NCBI GenBank assembly: GCA_002363955.1
Contig: DEXE01000003.1
Span: 302,929-366,928 of the forward strand
DNA: 64,000 nucleotides
Direction of reading: 5' to 3'
Origin: Methylophaga sp. UBA3192
GTDB taxonomy: Bacteria > Pseudomonadota > Gammaproteobacteria > Nitrosococcales > Methylophagaceae
Under the pieces are notes generated by a model. It was not told where the DNA came from and did not search any database. It saw nothing but the letters and a program-made list of their open reading frames with translations. Numbering within the stretch: the first letter of the stretch is position 1; the number at the start of each line of letters is the position of its first letter. This document shows, in pieces, positions 44,341 through 53,301 of this stretch. Made by a program: the position numbers and the translations under genes.

Positions 44341-44937
44341 TTAAGCCGGTTTGCTGTTACGCAGCTCTTCTGCCTGTCGGTTTAATGTGTGTTTTACCAG
44401 AATATTTCTATCAGTTTCACTCATGTGAGTAAACGCCATTCGCAGATAAAAGCTTTTACCCTCTACACTTTCAATTAATTGATCACAGGCAATGACTTTG
44501 GCAATGGCACGGATATGCAAACCGCCCGGCAATAACTGCATTCTGACTTCCATCGCGGAACGGGGCTGGAAGGGACTTTCTGTCACAAAAGCTAATCCGC
44601 CAGCGCTAAGATTGACCTCAGCGGCTGATTCAGGATTAAGCGGAGTATGTAATAACTGAACATTCTGCGCCAGCAGATTCACTTTATCATCAAGCATTCG
44701 CAGGGCTCTGGCGATATCCCTGTCGGTATGACCGATTTGGTCGGTCAGATGATTAAAACTTTTTTGGATCGATGACATTTGCTGAGTCAACTGTCCGGCT
44801 TCAGGCGTGGCATCAATAATGGCCTGACCAATTTGCTCAGCTTCAGCAGTGCTGAGTGGAACGACGGACATAACCAAACGATCATTAATGCGGAAAAATT
44901 CCCGGCGTTCGGCACCGGTTGGAGGGATATCGTTCAT
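44341..44937 (-). CDS. PilZ domain protein
   Basis: A 198-residue protein. The C-terminal half (about 95-195) contains the PilZ motif 'NLSAGGLAF' (N/DxSxxG) for cyclic-di-GMP binding. An arginine-rich 'RREFFRI' lies near residues 9-15; in classical PilZ proteins the RxxxR arginines sit just before the beta-barrel, so a noncanonical layout or an N-terminal accessory domain is possible. Residues 35-90 are predicted helical. The start at 44937 fits 'MNDIPPTGAERREFFRIND'; the longer frame to 45051 is unlikely. It shares a region with two diguanylate cyclases. Confidence 0.8.
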   Translation of the reverse strand: MNDIPPTGAERREFFRINDRLVMSVVPLSTAEAEQIGQAIIDATPEAGQLTQQMSSIQKSFNHLTDQIGHTDRDIARALRMLDDKVNLLAQNVQLLHTPLNPESAAEVNLSAGGLAFVTESPFQPRSAMEVRMQLLPGGLHIRAIAKVIACDQLIESVEGKSFYLRMAFTHMSETDRNILVKHTLNRQAEELRNSKPA

Positions 44938-45066
44938 CTTATGTCTTCCTGTTGCCTGCGACCCAATAAATGAATCAATGCTGATTTTATTTAATAAAGT
45001 ATAAACATCGGGTGACCCTGGGGGATTTCTCCCAGTGCCGCCCGATGTCATTAATCACACAACAGA

Positions 45067-46476
45067 TTACAAGTTTTCTGAAGCAAAGTCAGCCAGTCGT
45101 GAACGTTCACCACGCAGCAGGGTGATATGTCCGCTATGCGGCCAGTTCTTGAAATGATCCACCACGTAAGTCAGACCCGAAGTGGTTTCACTTAAGTATG
45201 GGGTATCAATCTGTGAAATGTTGCCCAGACAGACAATCTTGGTGCCGGGACCTGCCCGGGTAATCAGGGTTTTCATCTGTTTGGAGGTCAGATTCTGTGC
45301 TTCATCGATAATAATAAAACGGTTAAGGAAGGTACGACCCCGCATAAAGTTCAGTGAGCGAATCTTGATCCAGCGTTGCAGCAAATCATTGGTTGCCTGC
45401 CGGCCCCAGTCGCCACCATCGGTTTTGTTGAGTACCTCAAGGTTATCCATCAACGCGCCCATCCACGGCGTCATTTTTTCTTCTTCTGTCCCGGGCAGAA
45501 AACCGATATCTTCCCCCACTGGTACGGTGACACGGGTCATGATGATTTCACCATAGCGTTTGTGTTCGATACATTGGGTTAAGGCGGCGGCCAGCGTCAG
45601 CAAGGTCTTACCGGTACCGGCCTGTCCCAGCAGAGTGACAAAATCAATTTCCGGATCCATTAACAGATTCAACGCAAAATTCTGCTCACGGTTGCGTGCG
45701 GTAATGCCCCAGACTGAATGGTTCTCACGACGATAATCATGAATCAGCTCAATGTCAGCGGTGGTTTCATTGTTGTTACGCACTACCGCTTCAATGGCCC
45801 GTTCTTCGCCGGGTGAATAAATCAGCTGGTTGGGATACCAGTCTTTGACGACTTCTCCTTCGACCTGATAAAAGGTACGGCCATCTTCAGTCCACGATTC
45901 GAGGCGGTTTAAATCTTCCCAGAAATCGGCTTTCAGCTCACTGGAACCGCGATACAGCAGATCCACATCATCAAGTACTTTATCGTTGTAATAATCTTCG
46001 GCGCAGATACCTAACACAGTGGCTTTAATACGCAGATTAATATCTTTGGAAACCAGAATAACGTTGGTATCGATTTGAGCTTGTTGCAGGTTGATAGCAA
46101 CAGCAAGAATGGCATTGTCGGCTATTTGTCCGGGTAATTCTTTAGGTAATTCTCCGGCCATCTGGCGGGTTTGGAAAAATAAACGACCACTGGCCTGGGG
46201 CACATCACTGTTGATAACGCTCGGCAGAGGAATACCCGAATTTATGGCATCGTTATCTGCGGCCTGTTCTAACAAATCATCGAGAAAACGGCTGACCTGA
46301 CGCACATTTCGCGACACTTCGGATAAACCTTTTTTACCTCTATCAAGTTCTTCCAGTACCACCATGGGCAGAAAAATATCGTGTTCATCAAAGCGGAATA
46401 AAGCAGTGGGATCGTGCATCAGCACATTGGTATCAAGCACAAACAGACGTTTTGTCGCGTCGGGTCGTTTAATCAT
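45067..46476 (-). CDS. PhoH family ATPase with PIN domain
   Basis: A 469-residue protein. Residues about 10-150 form a PIN-like ribonuclease domain ('LFVLDTNVLMHDP', conserved Asp), and residues about 235-469 form the PhoH ATPase: Walker A 'GQAGTGKT' at 284-291, Walker B 'FIIIDEAQN'. PIN-PhoH (PhoH2-type) proteins are RNA helicase/ribonucleases. The role in phosphate starvation is often assumed from the name but is not visible here. It is divergent from the mscS gene, with a relic sequence in between. Confidence 0.92.
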   Translation of the reverse strand: MIKRPDATKRLFVLDTNVLMHDPTALFRFDEHDIFLPMVVLEELDRGKKGLSEVSRNVRQVSRFLDDLLEQAADNDAINSGIPLPSVINSDVPQASGRLFFQTRQMAGELPKELPGQIADNAILAVAINLQQAQIDTNVILVSKDINLRIKATVLGICAEDYYNDKVLDDVDLLYRGSSELKADFWEDLNRLESWTEDGRTFYQVEGEVVKDWYPNQLIYSPGEERAIEAVVRNNNETTADIELIHDYRRENHSVWGITARNREQNFALNLLMDPEIDFVTLLGQAGTGKTLLTLAAALTQCIEHKRYGEIIMTRVTVPVGEDIGFLPGTEEEKMTPWMGALMDNLEVLNKTDGGDWGRQATNDLLQRWIKIRSLNFMRGRTFLNRFIIIDEAQNLTSKQMKTLITRAGPGTKIVCLGNISQIDTPYLSETTSGLTYVVDHFKNWPHSGHITLLRGERSRLADFASENL

Positions 46477-46625
46477 TCGGAGTAGATCCTCTTGTTGAAT
46501 TGACGTGCCTGCGTTTGATTATGATCGAAGTAAATGCATCTGCAAAGGGGAATCAGGCGTATTTATCGTACCTAATCAACTAGATCATTGAATCGGATAT
46601 AAATAATTTTGTTGAAAAGCACTTT

Positions 46626-46805
46626 TTAAGCGTAGGGCTGCCAATACGTCACTATCGCAGGATATTTTTTTAGCTGGTTAAGAAGCGTTTTACGGCTTAA
46701 ACCCAGGATTGTCAGTAAGTCCTTAGATTCATGCCATTATCCTGACGGCTTATGATCCGGTGTAAGATTTGGGTATTATTGGTAACGTTATATTCAACGT
46801 TAAAG
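46626..46805 (-). pseudogene. Relic of a Fis-type helix-turn-helix regulator
   Basis: On the minus strand, the frame from 46736 to a stop at 46626 encodes 'KDLLTILGLSRKTLLNQLKKY', the helix-turn-helix of Fis and of NtrC-type/RegA-type regulators ('GLSRKTLxxxLKK'). The preceding sequence is in another frame ('QILHRIISRQDNG', about 46737-46800), so a frameshift and loss of the upstream part are implied. No start codon or long frame exists. It is best read as the decayed C-terminal end of a DNA-binding protein. The identification rests on one motif. Confidence 0.5.
46783..46802 (+). promoter_or_regulatory. TAACGTT-N6-AACGTTA inverted repeat before mscS
   Basis: A perfect 7-bp inverted repeat with a 6-nt spacer lies 18-38 nt upstream of the mscS ATG and downstream of the regulator relic. 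It could be an operator, or just the relic's own sequence. No clear promoter hexamers are assigned. Confidence 0.3.
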
Positions 46806-46820
46806 TAACAGGCTGCTTAA

Positions 46821-47714
46821 ATGAACGAAAAACTTGGAATTTCCCAGGAAACCTTTGCATTTTTTGCTCCGATTATCAGCTTGTTTGGCAGCACTTTTCT
46901 CCTGCTTCTGGTGATGCTGGTATTAAATTCTGTTGCTTCCCGGTTTATTCGTCGAACCATTGATTCCACAGAATTACGTCGCAAATGGCTGGTTCAGACC
47001 CGCAACGGCATTATTCTCATTTTCATTCTCGGGCTCATATTAATCTGGGGCGAAGAACTCAGAACGCTGGCGTTATCGGTGGTTGCCATTGCCGTAGCCT
47101 TTGTAGTGGCCACCAAGGAACTGATTTTGTGTGTAACGGGGTCATTACTGAAAACCGGTGCTGGTTCGTTTAATATTGGCGATCGTATTCAAATCAAGGA
47201 TTTCCGTGGCGACGTTATTGATCAAACCTTATTAGCGACCACCATTCTGGAAGTGGGTCCCGGAAAGCTTACTCATCAACGTACGGGACGTATGGCCGTT
47301 ATTCCCAATGCGTTATTTGTCTCCGAGCCTGTCATAAATGAAAGTTATACCCGGCAATATGTCCTGCATGTTTTTACCGTGCCATTCAAACGCACGGATA
47401 AATGGCAAACTGCCCAACAGGCCTTATTGTCGGCGGCTGCAAAACATTGTCAGCCCTATCTGGAAAATGCCCGTATCTATATGCAGAAACTGAGTGATGA
47501 ACGTGGGTTGGATGCGAGTTCGGTTGATCCTCGTGTCACGATTCAGGTTCCTACCGCTGCAGAAATTCATCTGGTGGTGCGTTTCCCGGTACGGGCTTCT
47601 CAGCGCAGTTATATTGAACAGCTGATTCTGTCCGAGGTGTTTACCGAAGACTTTTCGGGCAAAGGCAAAAGTACAGAGGAAGAAGCCGAAGAAGAGGCAG
47701 AAGAAAAAGCATAA
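46821..47714 (+). CDS. MscS-type mechanosensitive channel
   Basis: A 297-residue inner-membrane channel of the MscS superfamily. Three membrane helices span about 15-40, 60-78 and 83-110, the last with 'ALSVVAIAVAFVVATKELILCVTGSLL'. The beta domain follows with 'GDRIQI' and 'VIPNALFVSEPVIN'. A highly acidic Glu-rich tail ('EEEAEEEAEEKA') ends the protein. It opens under membrane tension to release solutes in osmotic downshock. A long noncoding region of 345 nt precedes it, holding the Fis-type relic. Confidence 0.88.
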   Translation: MNEKLGISQETFAFFAPIISLFGSTFLLLLVMLVLNSVASRFIRRTIDSTELRRKWLVQTRNGIILIFILGLILIWGEELRTLALSVVAIAVAFVVATKELILCVTGSLLKTGAGSFNIGDRIQIKDFRGDVIDQTLLATTILEVGPGKLTHQRTGRMAVIPNALFVSEPVINESYTRQYVLHVFTVPFKRTDKWQTAQQALLSAAAKHCQPYLENARIYMQKLSDERGLDASSVDPRVTIQVPTAAEIHLVVRFPVRASQRSYIEQLILSEVFTEDFSGKGKSTEEEAEEEAEEKA

Positions 47715-47856
47715 TCCTCAAAGATGACTGGTTAAGGTATTGTTTCTGAAATGATTCAGGTTTACTGTCACAACTGATGTTCTGGGCAGAGAGCCTGATA
47801 TGAAAGCTGTAAGCTAACGCTTTGCTGCCGGATAAAACGACCGACGGAGCACGCTG

Positions 47857-48897
47857 ATGACAAAGCGGATAGTAGTTTGTGCAGACGGTACCTGGAATAG
47901 ACCGGAAAAGGATCTGGCCAAAGATTTCCCCACCAACGTACTTCGAATGGCGCGTTCGATTGATCCGAGAGGGTCTGATGGCATCACGCAGCAGGTATTT
48001 TACGACTGGGGAATCGGCTCTTATTATGAACAGGTGCTCGGTGGTACCACCGGCAAGGGCCTGAATAAAAACATCATGGACGATTACCGTTATATTGTTC
48101 AGAACTACCAGCCGGGCGATGAGATTTTTCTGTTTGGCTTTAGCCGTGGCGCTTACACCGTTCGCAGTTTAAGTGGTTTGATTTATAACTGCGGCATTCT
48201 CAAACGACCGGATGCCAGACTGATTGAAGCGGCATTCGAGCATTACAAAAAACCCGGTTACAGTTACGCACCGGATGGCAAAAAGTCGATTGCTTTTCGT
48301 GAAGCGCATTCACATAAAAGTCGTCAGATTAAATTTGTTGGCGTATGGGATACCGTTGGTGCATTAGGTATTCCGATATCTTTTCTCGGTTTATTGAACA
48401 AAAAAGACGAATTTTACGATACCAAAATCGGCCCTAATGTCGATATTGCCCGACATGCGATGGCGATCGATGAAGTGCGTTCAGATTTTGAACCGACCAT
48501 CTGGGATCCGCGGGAAAAGCTGGATCTCAAACAGGTGTGGTTTGCCGGTGTACACAGCAATATTGGCGGGAGTTATGCGCCGGATAAAGAAACCGGTGGC
48601 TTGTTATCCGATATTCCACTTGAATGGATGATGCAGCAGGCAGCTGAAGCTGGATTAGTGCTCGAAACGCATCTTAAAAGCAGTTTGAATGGCCGTTATG
48701 ATGCGACTTTGCATAACTCACGTAAACATATATATCGTTCGAAAAGGCCTTTATATCGCCCTATAAACCATAATAAAAGTGAGGTATTAATTCATCAGAC
48801 TGTGAAACAACGTTGGGATAACGATGAGGCGTATCGCCCTAAAAATCTGCTGCAGTTTCTGGAGCAGAACGACGGCTGGCCGACATTAGTCAATTAA
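47857..48897 (+). CDS. DUF2235 alpha/beta-hydrolase-like protein
   Basis: A 346-residue protein of the DUF2235 family. 'VVCADGTWNRPEKD' at the N-terminus and 'GFSRGAYTVRSLSGLI' (serine nucleophile in GxSxG, residues about 92-97) are characteristic. Related domains occur in type VI secretion phospholipases (Tle-type), but this one has no visible secretion signal or VgrG neighbour, so a cytoplasmic or periplasmic lipid-hydrolase role is uncertain. GGAG precedes the ATG at good spacing. Confidence 0.85.
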   Translation: MTKRIVVCADGTWNRPEKDLAKDFPTNVLRMARSIDPRGSDGITQQVFYDWGIGSYYEQVLGGTTGKGLNKNIMDDYRYIVQNYQPGDEIFLFGFSRGAYTVRSLSGLIYNCGILKRPDARLIEAAFEHYKKPGYSYAPDGKKSIAFREAHSHKSRQIKFVGVWDTVGALGIPISFLGLLNKKDEFYDTKIGPNVDIARHAMAIDEVRSDFEPTIWDPREKLDLKQVWFAGVHSNIGGSYAPDKETGGLLSDIPLEWMMQQAAEAGLVLETHLKSSLNGRYDATLHNSRKHIYRSKRPLYRPINHNKSEVLIHQTVKQRWDNDEAYRPKNLLQFLEQNDGWPTLVN

Positions 48898-48914
48898 TCT
48901 GATAACAGGTGTCA

Positions 48915-49169
48915 TTATTCCTGATATTTGGGCTTATCGGTGTTGTCATCTTCATCAGTCGTTTTATGATCATCCACCGGATCATCAGTGACAGCGGTGC
49001 CAGCTCCTGATTGATCACCTGTTTGTGACTCTTCAATGGTCACTTTTTCTTTACCCTCTTTACTGTCAATGACGACTTGTTTACCTTCACCTTCAGCGGC
49101 AAGCACCACGGTTATAAAACACAGTGATAAGAGGGTAGGAAGAACTGTTTTGCCGAAAATATGTTGCAT
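48915..49169 (-). CDS. Small acidic secreted protein, unknown
   Basis: An 84-residue protein with a signal peptide (residues 1-23, ending 'VLA') and a strongly acidic, Gly/Asp/Thr-rich mature part ('DKEGKEKVTIEESQTGDQSGAG', 'DDPVDDHKTTDEDDN'). It is probably disordered. AAAGGA lies 8 nt before the chosen ATG. No family recognised. It converges with the DUF2235 gene. Confidence 0.65.
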   Translation of the reverse strand: MQHIFGKTVLPTLLSLCFITVVLAAEGEGKQVVIDSKEGKEKVTIEESQTGDQSGAGTAVTDDPVDDHKTTDEDDNTDKPKYQE

Positions 49170-49326
49170 CGATAAATCCTTTGTTGAAAAAACGTAGTGA
49201 ATTGGCTCTGTCATCTTCAGCATCAAAGCGCAGATACGGTTTACCATGTTGCCAGTTATAAAGCATCAGGTAGCGAGGTTCGTTAACTTCAGTTAATCAG
49301 GAAAAGAAAAAACAGCATAAACCCCG

Positions 49327-49360
49327 GGCGACTGAAATAATAATTTCGGGCTTTTTATTT
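49327..49360 (+). terminator. Weak terminator-like hairpin
   Basis: The sequence can form GAAAT/ATTTC and CCC/GGG pairs with a bulge, followed by CTTTTTATTTT. It lies in the 211-nt gap between divergent genes and its transcript is unclear; it may be a leader hairpin of the downstream permease gene. Confidence 0.35.
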
Positions 49361-49380
49361 TATCTGCAAGGATCCCATCA

Positions 49381-50343
49381 TTGACACATCTGTCTCTGGA
49401 AAAAAATCAGCTGTTTATTTATCTGTTGGCCGTGTTACTTGGGTTGATTTTGGGTGTTATGGTGCCAGAGATGGGTGGCCGGTTGGAAATCGTCGTATGG
49501 CCGTTATTAGCGGCCTTGATGTATACAACGTTTACCCAGGTTCCATTAACGCATCTGCGGGACGCTTTTTACAAACCTGAAGTACTACTGGCAGCCATTC
49601 TGGGGAATTTTGTGTTGATTCCTCTTGCAGTCGCCTGTCTGCTGCTGGTCGCTCCCGATGACCCCGCTGTAAAACTGGGTATTTTATTAGTGTTATTGGT
49701 GCCGTGCACGGATTGGTTTATTACCTTTACTCAGCTTGGCGGTGGTGATACCAGACTGGCAATCACTTTTGCCCCGATAAGCCTGCTGTTGCAAATCCTG
49801 TTGTTACCATTCTATCTCTGGCTGTTTCTCGGTGATGAGTTTCATCTGAATCTGGCACAGGGTGAGATGGTTTGGGCATTTTTCAGTTTGATTATCGTGC
49901 CATTGATGCTGGCATTTCTGACTCAAAAATGGTTAGCGAAGCAGGATAATGGTGAGCGGGTAATCAATTTTCTGGCATGGTTTCCGGTGCTGTTATTAGC
50001 CATGGTGATGTTTATTATTGCGATATCGCAAGTCATTATCGTGCTGCAGTCCGTCAGCTTATTATTCCACTTATCAGTAATATTTTTGTTGTTCCTGGCT
50101 ATTACGGCCGTAATGGCCAGGCTTTTATCCAGGTTATTTAAACTTTCATCACGGCAGGGTAGGGTACTTGCATTCAGCTTTGGCACCCGTAATTCTTTTG
50201 TGATGTTACCCATTGCCCTGGCGTTGCCCGCTTCATATGAGCTGGCAGTCGTGGTCATTGTGTTTCAATCATTAGTCGAGTTGATCGCCATGATGGTGTT
50301 TTTGTGGTGGGTGCCAAAGCATCTTTTTCCTTTAAGCAGGTAA
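49381..50343 (+). CDS. Bile acid:sodium symporter/ArsB-like permease
   Basis: A 320-residue ten-helix membrane protein of the bile-acid:Na+ symporter/ACR3 superfamily. 'VPCTDWFITFTQLGGGDTRLAI' (residues about 112-133) is close to the ACR3/ArsB metalloid-transport motif, so an arsenite exporter is the favoured annotation, but no arsR or arsC gene is adjacent, and related proteins carry other anions. The start is TTG 49381 with AAGGA about 12 nt upstream. It lies 3 nt before exoD, suggesting coupling. Confidence 0.78.
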   Translation: MTHLSLEKNQLFIYLLAVLLGLILGVMVPEMGGRLEIVVWPLLAALMYTTFTQVPLTHLRDAFYKPEVLLAAILGNFVLIPLAVACLLLVAPDDPAVKLGILLVLLVPCTDWFITFTQLGGGDTRLAITFAPISLLLQILLLPFYLWLFLGDEFHLNLAQGEMVWAFFSLIIVPLMLAFLTQKWLAKQDNGERVINFLAWFPVLLLAMVMFIIAISQVIIVLQSVSLLFHLSVIFLLFLAITAVMARLLSRLFKLSSRQGRVLAFSFGTRNSFVMLPIALALPASYELAVVVIVFQSLVELIAMMVFLWWVPKHLFPLSR

Positions 50344-50346
50344 CTA

Positions 50347-50949
50347 ATGATGGGTAAGAATCATCCGGTAACCGATCTCGAAGAATTGTTTGATTGTATT
50401 GGTGAAGCGGCTGAGCAAAGGCCCAATCAAAACGTTTCGATTGACCTTATTATGGATATGATAGGCCGTCGTTCTTTTGGACCACTGTTGCTTTTGGCTG
50501 GCTTGATTATATTAGCACCGGTTATTGGCGATATCCCCGGGGTTCCAAGTATCATGGGCGTGTTTATCTTTTTAGTCGCCATACAGTTATTGACGGGGCA
50601 GGAACACTTCTGGTTACCAAAATGGTTATTACAACGTGCTGTTCCTGGTGACAAGTTATTAAAGGCTGTGAGATGGTTGCGAAGACCTGCTCACTTTATC
50701 GATAAACTGATACGACCACGTTTGTTGATCTTTGTTAATGGGACCGCCAAATTTGCGATAGCCAGTGTCTGTATTTTGATTGCAGTCATGCTACCGTTTA
50801 TGGAAGTCATCCCTTTCAGCGCCAACGCAGCCGGTATCGCCCTGGTTGCTTTTGGCCTGGCGCTGATAGCCAGAGACGGCCTGCTCGCATTGTTGTCATT
50901 TATTCTGACAGGCCTGACTGCCTGGGTTATTTTCTCCAATTTACTTTAA
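50347..50949 (+). CDS. ExoD family membrane protein
   Basis: A 200-residue protein with four or five membrane segments. 'GRRSFGPLLLLAGLIILAPVIGDIPGVPSIMG' at about residues 40-72 is the ExoD signature. ExoD is named from Rhizobium exopolysaccharide and alkali tolerance, but the biochemical activity is unknown. It directly follows the permease gene. Convergent with the Vgb-like gene. Confidence 0.85.
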   Translation: MMGKNHPVTDLEELFDCIGEAAEQRPNQNVSIDLIMDMIGRRSFGPLLLLAGLIILAPVIGDIPGVPSIMGVFIFLVAIQLLTGQEHFWLPKWLLQRAVPGDKLLKAVRWLRRPAHFIDKLIRPRLLIFVNGTAKFAIASVCILIAVMLPFMEVIPFSANAAGIALVAFGLALIARDGLLALLSFILTGLTAWVIFSNLL

Positions 50950-51016
50950 TTCAAATCTGAGAAAAGCCGGCCACCGTATTTTTCTGGCAGATAATAAATT
51001 GGTACTTTTATGACTG

Positions 51017-52081
51017 TTAATCCGGTACCACTGCACGGCCAATGGTATGTGCATCGGTGCCAAACCAGATGGCATTGCTGGTTTCGTCAAACACCATATG
51101 CCGCACAGTCTGACCGCCTGATGGAACTTCATCTATCGCTATAAATTGTTCGGTTTTGCTATCAAAACCGATAAACCGGTTTGGTTGTAACCCTGTTTCC
51201 ACGTACCAGATTCGATCCTGGTTATCGACGGTCATCGCATACAAGCCTGCGGCTTCGCCTCCCGGAGTCCGCCATTGCTGCATGGATTCATCTTGCGGGT
51301 TATAGACGCCCACATAACCAACACCTGCATCCACCCACCAGACACGGCCATCTGATGTCAGACCAATTCGACGGATAATACTTTCTTCATCAGGGGTGTT
51401 AATGATATCGAGTTGCATGGACTTTGGATCCACTGTGCCGATGGCATTGCTGCCCATAAAGGCAATCCATGGACGATTCTGCTTATCCACAACCAATCCG
51501 TAAGGCCGCATATTGTTTCCGGGGACTTCAATAATTTCCAACTCACCTGAGTCGGTGGCTAATTTACCGATAAAACCGGCCTGGCCAGAACGCTGCACGG
51601 TAAACCAGATATTGCCATCTGAAGTCCAATCCATTGTGTGCGGGTCATTAACACCCTTTGGCATATCAAAACGAGTCACATCACCGGTATCTGGATCCAG
51701 ACGGCCGATATGCCGGTCTTTATTACCGGCATACCAGGGATAACCCTCAGCATCGACAATCACGGTATGCGGGCCTGCTTTAGGAATGTCGAAACGCTGC
51801 ATTTCACCGGTTTGCGGATCCAGTCTCGCCACATAATCACCCACCTGTCCGACAAACCAGACGCTGCCATCGGGACTGACATACGGATCCCGTGGCCGGG
51901 TATTTTTCCATTCAACACGCCACTCGCGGAAATTCAGGGAAACTCTGTCAGCTTCTTTTACGATATTTTTATCGTTCGGTGAGTCAGCCATAGCCACGTC
52001 GCCGAGGATGAGCCCTGTTACTGTTGTCAGAAAATAGGCTATAAAGCGATGAAATTGAGTTGCCTGTTTGAGTGTTGTCAT
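51017..52081 (-). CDS. Secreted Vgb-like beta-propeller protein
   Basis: A 354-residue protein with a signal peptide (about 1-33) and six or seven repeats of 'G-x-x-W-(F/Y)-x-x-x-x-x-x-x-(I/V)-G-(R/K)-(L/I)-D-P', the virginiamycin B lyase/streptogramin hydrolase-type propeller ('SPDGSVWFVGQVGDYVARLDPQTGE'). Such propellers in environmental bacteria are mostly not antibiotic lyases, and a signal peptide argues for a periplasmic binding or sensing role. The ATG at 52081 has GGAG 7 nt upstream; the longer frame to 52219 lacks a signal peptide. Confidence 0.8.
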   Translation of the reverse strand: MTTLKQATQFHRFIAYFLTTVTGLILGDVAMADSPNDKNIVKEADRVSLNFREWRVEWKNTRPRDPYVSPDGSVWFVGQVGDYVARLDPQTGEMQRFDIPKAGPHTVIVDAEGYPWYAGNKDRHIGRLDPDTGDVTRFDMPKGVNDPHTMDWTSDGNIWFTVQRSGQAGFIGKLATDSGELEIIEVPGNNMRPYGLVVDKQNRPWIAFMGSNAIGTVDPKSMQLDIINTPDEESIIRRIGLTSDGRVWWVDAGVGYVGVYNPQDESMQQWRTPGGEAAGLYAMTVDNQDRIWYVETGLQPNRFIGFDSKTEQFIAIDEVPSGGQTVRHMVFDETSNAIWFGTDAHTIGRAVVPD

Positions 52082-52257
52082 GTTCGTTCTCCATGCTTTT
52101 TGGGTGATGCGTTTCAATGATTGACATGTGGATGTGATAAAAGTGCTGATTAATGAATGATTTAAATATTCAAATTCAGCTTGGAAAGGTGCAGTCAATT
52201 TATCTAACATCGAATGCATTAATAAACAGCATTCTCAGCAAGTAATGAAGGTCACCA

Positions 52258-52980
52258 ATGGATAACTCACCCGTTTTACAGATTGTATTACTCACGATGG
52301 CCGCGGGTATCTGCATCCCTGTCGGTGGTTTTGTGGCCAGTTTTGAGCGGATACATTCGCAATGGCTGGAAAAAGAATTAAGACATTTTATTATCGCTTT
52401 GGGAGGCGGCATTTTGCTGGGTGCGGTGATGCTGGTGCTGGTTCCCGAAGGCATAGAGAATATGGGAGATTCAGTTTGGGGTATTTTGTTTATTGTCGCT
52501 GGCGGGTTGATTTTTTTCTATATAGAACGGTTGCTCGGTTTCCACAAAAATGAATCTCCCCAACTATTGGGCATGATATTGGATTATGTGCCAGAAGCGA
52601 TCGCGTTAGGCGGGTTGATGGCATTGAACCCGGCTTCAGGACCTTTACTGGCATTGTTGATAGGGTTACAGAATCTCCCCGAAGGTTTTAACGCCTATCG
52701 TGAGCTGAAACAGCACAACAGGCATGGCAATGTACTGGGCAAGATGACATTGTTTGTTGTGCTTGGTCCGGTAGCCGGATTGGCGGGATATTTCTTTTTA
52801 TCTGAACATCCCGCCATTCTCGGGGCGATTATGCTGTTTGCCTCAGGTGGCATTCTGTATCTGGTGTTTCAGGACATTGCCCCACAATCAAAACTCGCCA
52901 GACACTGGGCACCACCATTGGGAGCTGTTTTCGGCTTTTGTCTGGCCCTGTTCAGCCATCTGTTGCTGAGTCATTCCTGA
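52258..52980 (+). CDS. ZIP-like divalent metal transporter
   Basis: A 240-residue protein with seven or eight membrane segments. 'DYVPEAIALGG' near residue 109 and 'GLQNLPEGFNAYREL' near 136 correspond to the ZIP TM4 and TM5 metal motifs, normally HNxPEG and HEIPEG. The histidines are replaced by Asp and Gln here, so the metal site is noncanonical and the substrate may not be zinc. The rest of the fold and length fits the family. It is read as a ZIP relative, substrate undetermined. Confidence 0.8.
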   Translation: MDNSPVLQIVLLTMAAGICIPVGGFVASFERIHSQWLEKELRHFIIALGGGILLGAVMLVLVPEGIENMGDSVWGILFIVAGGLIFFYIERLLGFHKNESPQLLGMILDYVPEAIALGGLMALNPASGPLLALLIGLQNLPEGFNAYRELKQHNRHGNVLGKMTLFVVLGPVAGLAGYFFLSEHPAILGAIMLFASGGILYLVFQDIAPQSKLARHWAPPLGAVFGFCLALFSHLLLSHS

Positions 52981-53301
52981 CCATTAACGGCACAGAAATG
53001 ATCACCGAAGTCTCGCTGGATGATTATTTTTCGTGAACTTTAACCTATGTAATATCTGCCAGTATATTAGGTTGTTACCTTGAACCTCACTGTATCTTTG
53101 AAAGCGCTCTCAGCACAGTAACTAAAGTGCTATTCCAACACTTGGAAACGTCGAAAAGTATTCGTTGTAATTCTGTTTTATTCAATTGCCTGAATGTCAT
53201 TCAGGCGTTTAAAAAAGTTAATTTCTGGGCAACTAATGCCTAAGTGATTTTCCTCAAAAAAAACAAATCCGGATTTGAAAGCAAATTAAAAGGAACGCGA
53301 T
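52981..53301. other. 321-nt noncoding region with palindromes
   Basis: No gene is seen here. The region contains a hairpin GCCTGAATG-T-CATTCAGGC (53188-53206) with little T-run, which may be a terminator for the ZIP gene, and a perfect 14-bp palindrome CAAATCCGGATTTG (53264-53277) 24 nt before the next ATG, which could be an operator. An imperfect ACCTA...TAGGT repeat lies near 53044-53074. Confidence 0.5.

Noticed and set aside
51017..52081. Antibiotic resistance call for the Vgb-like protein
   Set aside because: Environmental propellers of this kind are usually not streptogramin lyases, and this one has a signal peptide.
53188..53206. GCCTGAATG/CATTCAGGC hairpin as a full terminator
   Set aside because: It lacks a real T-run on either strand, although it may still be a weak terminator.
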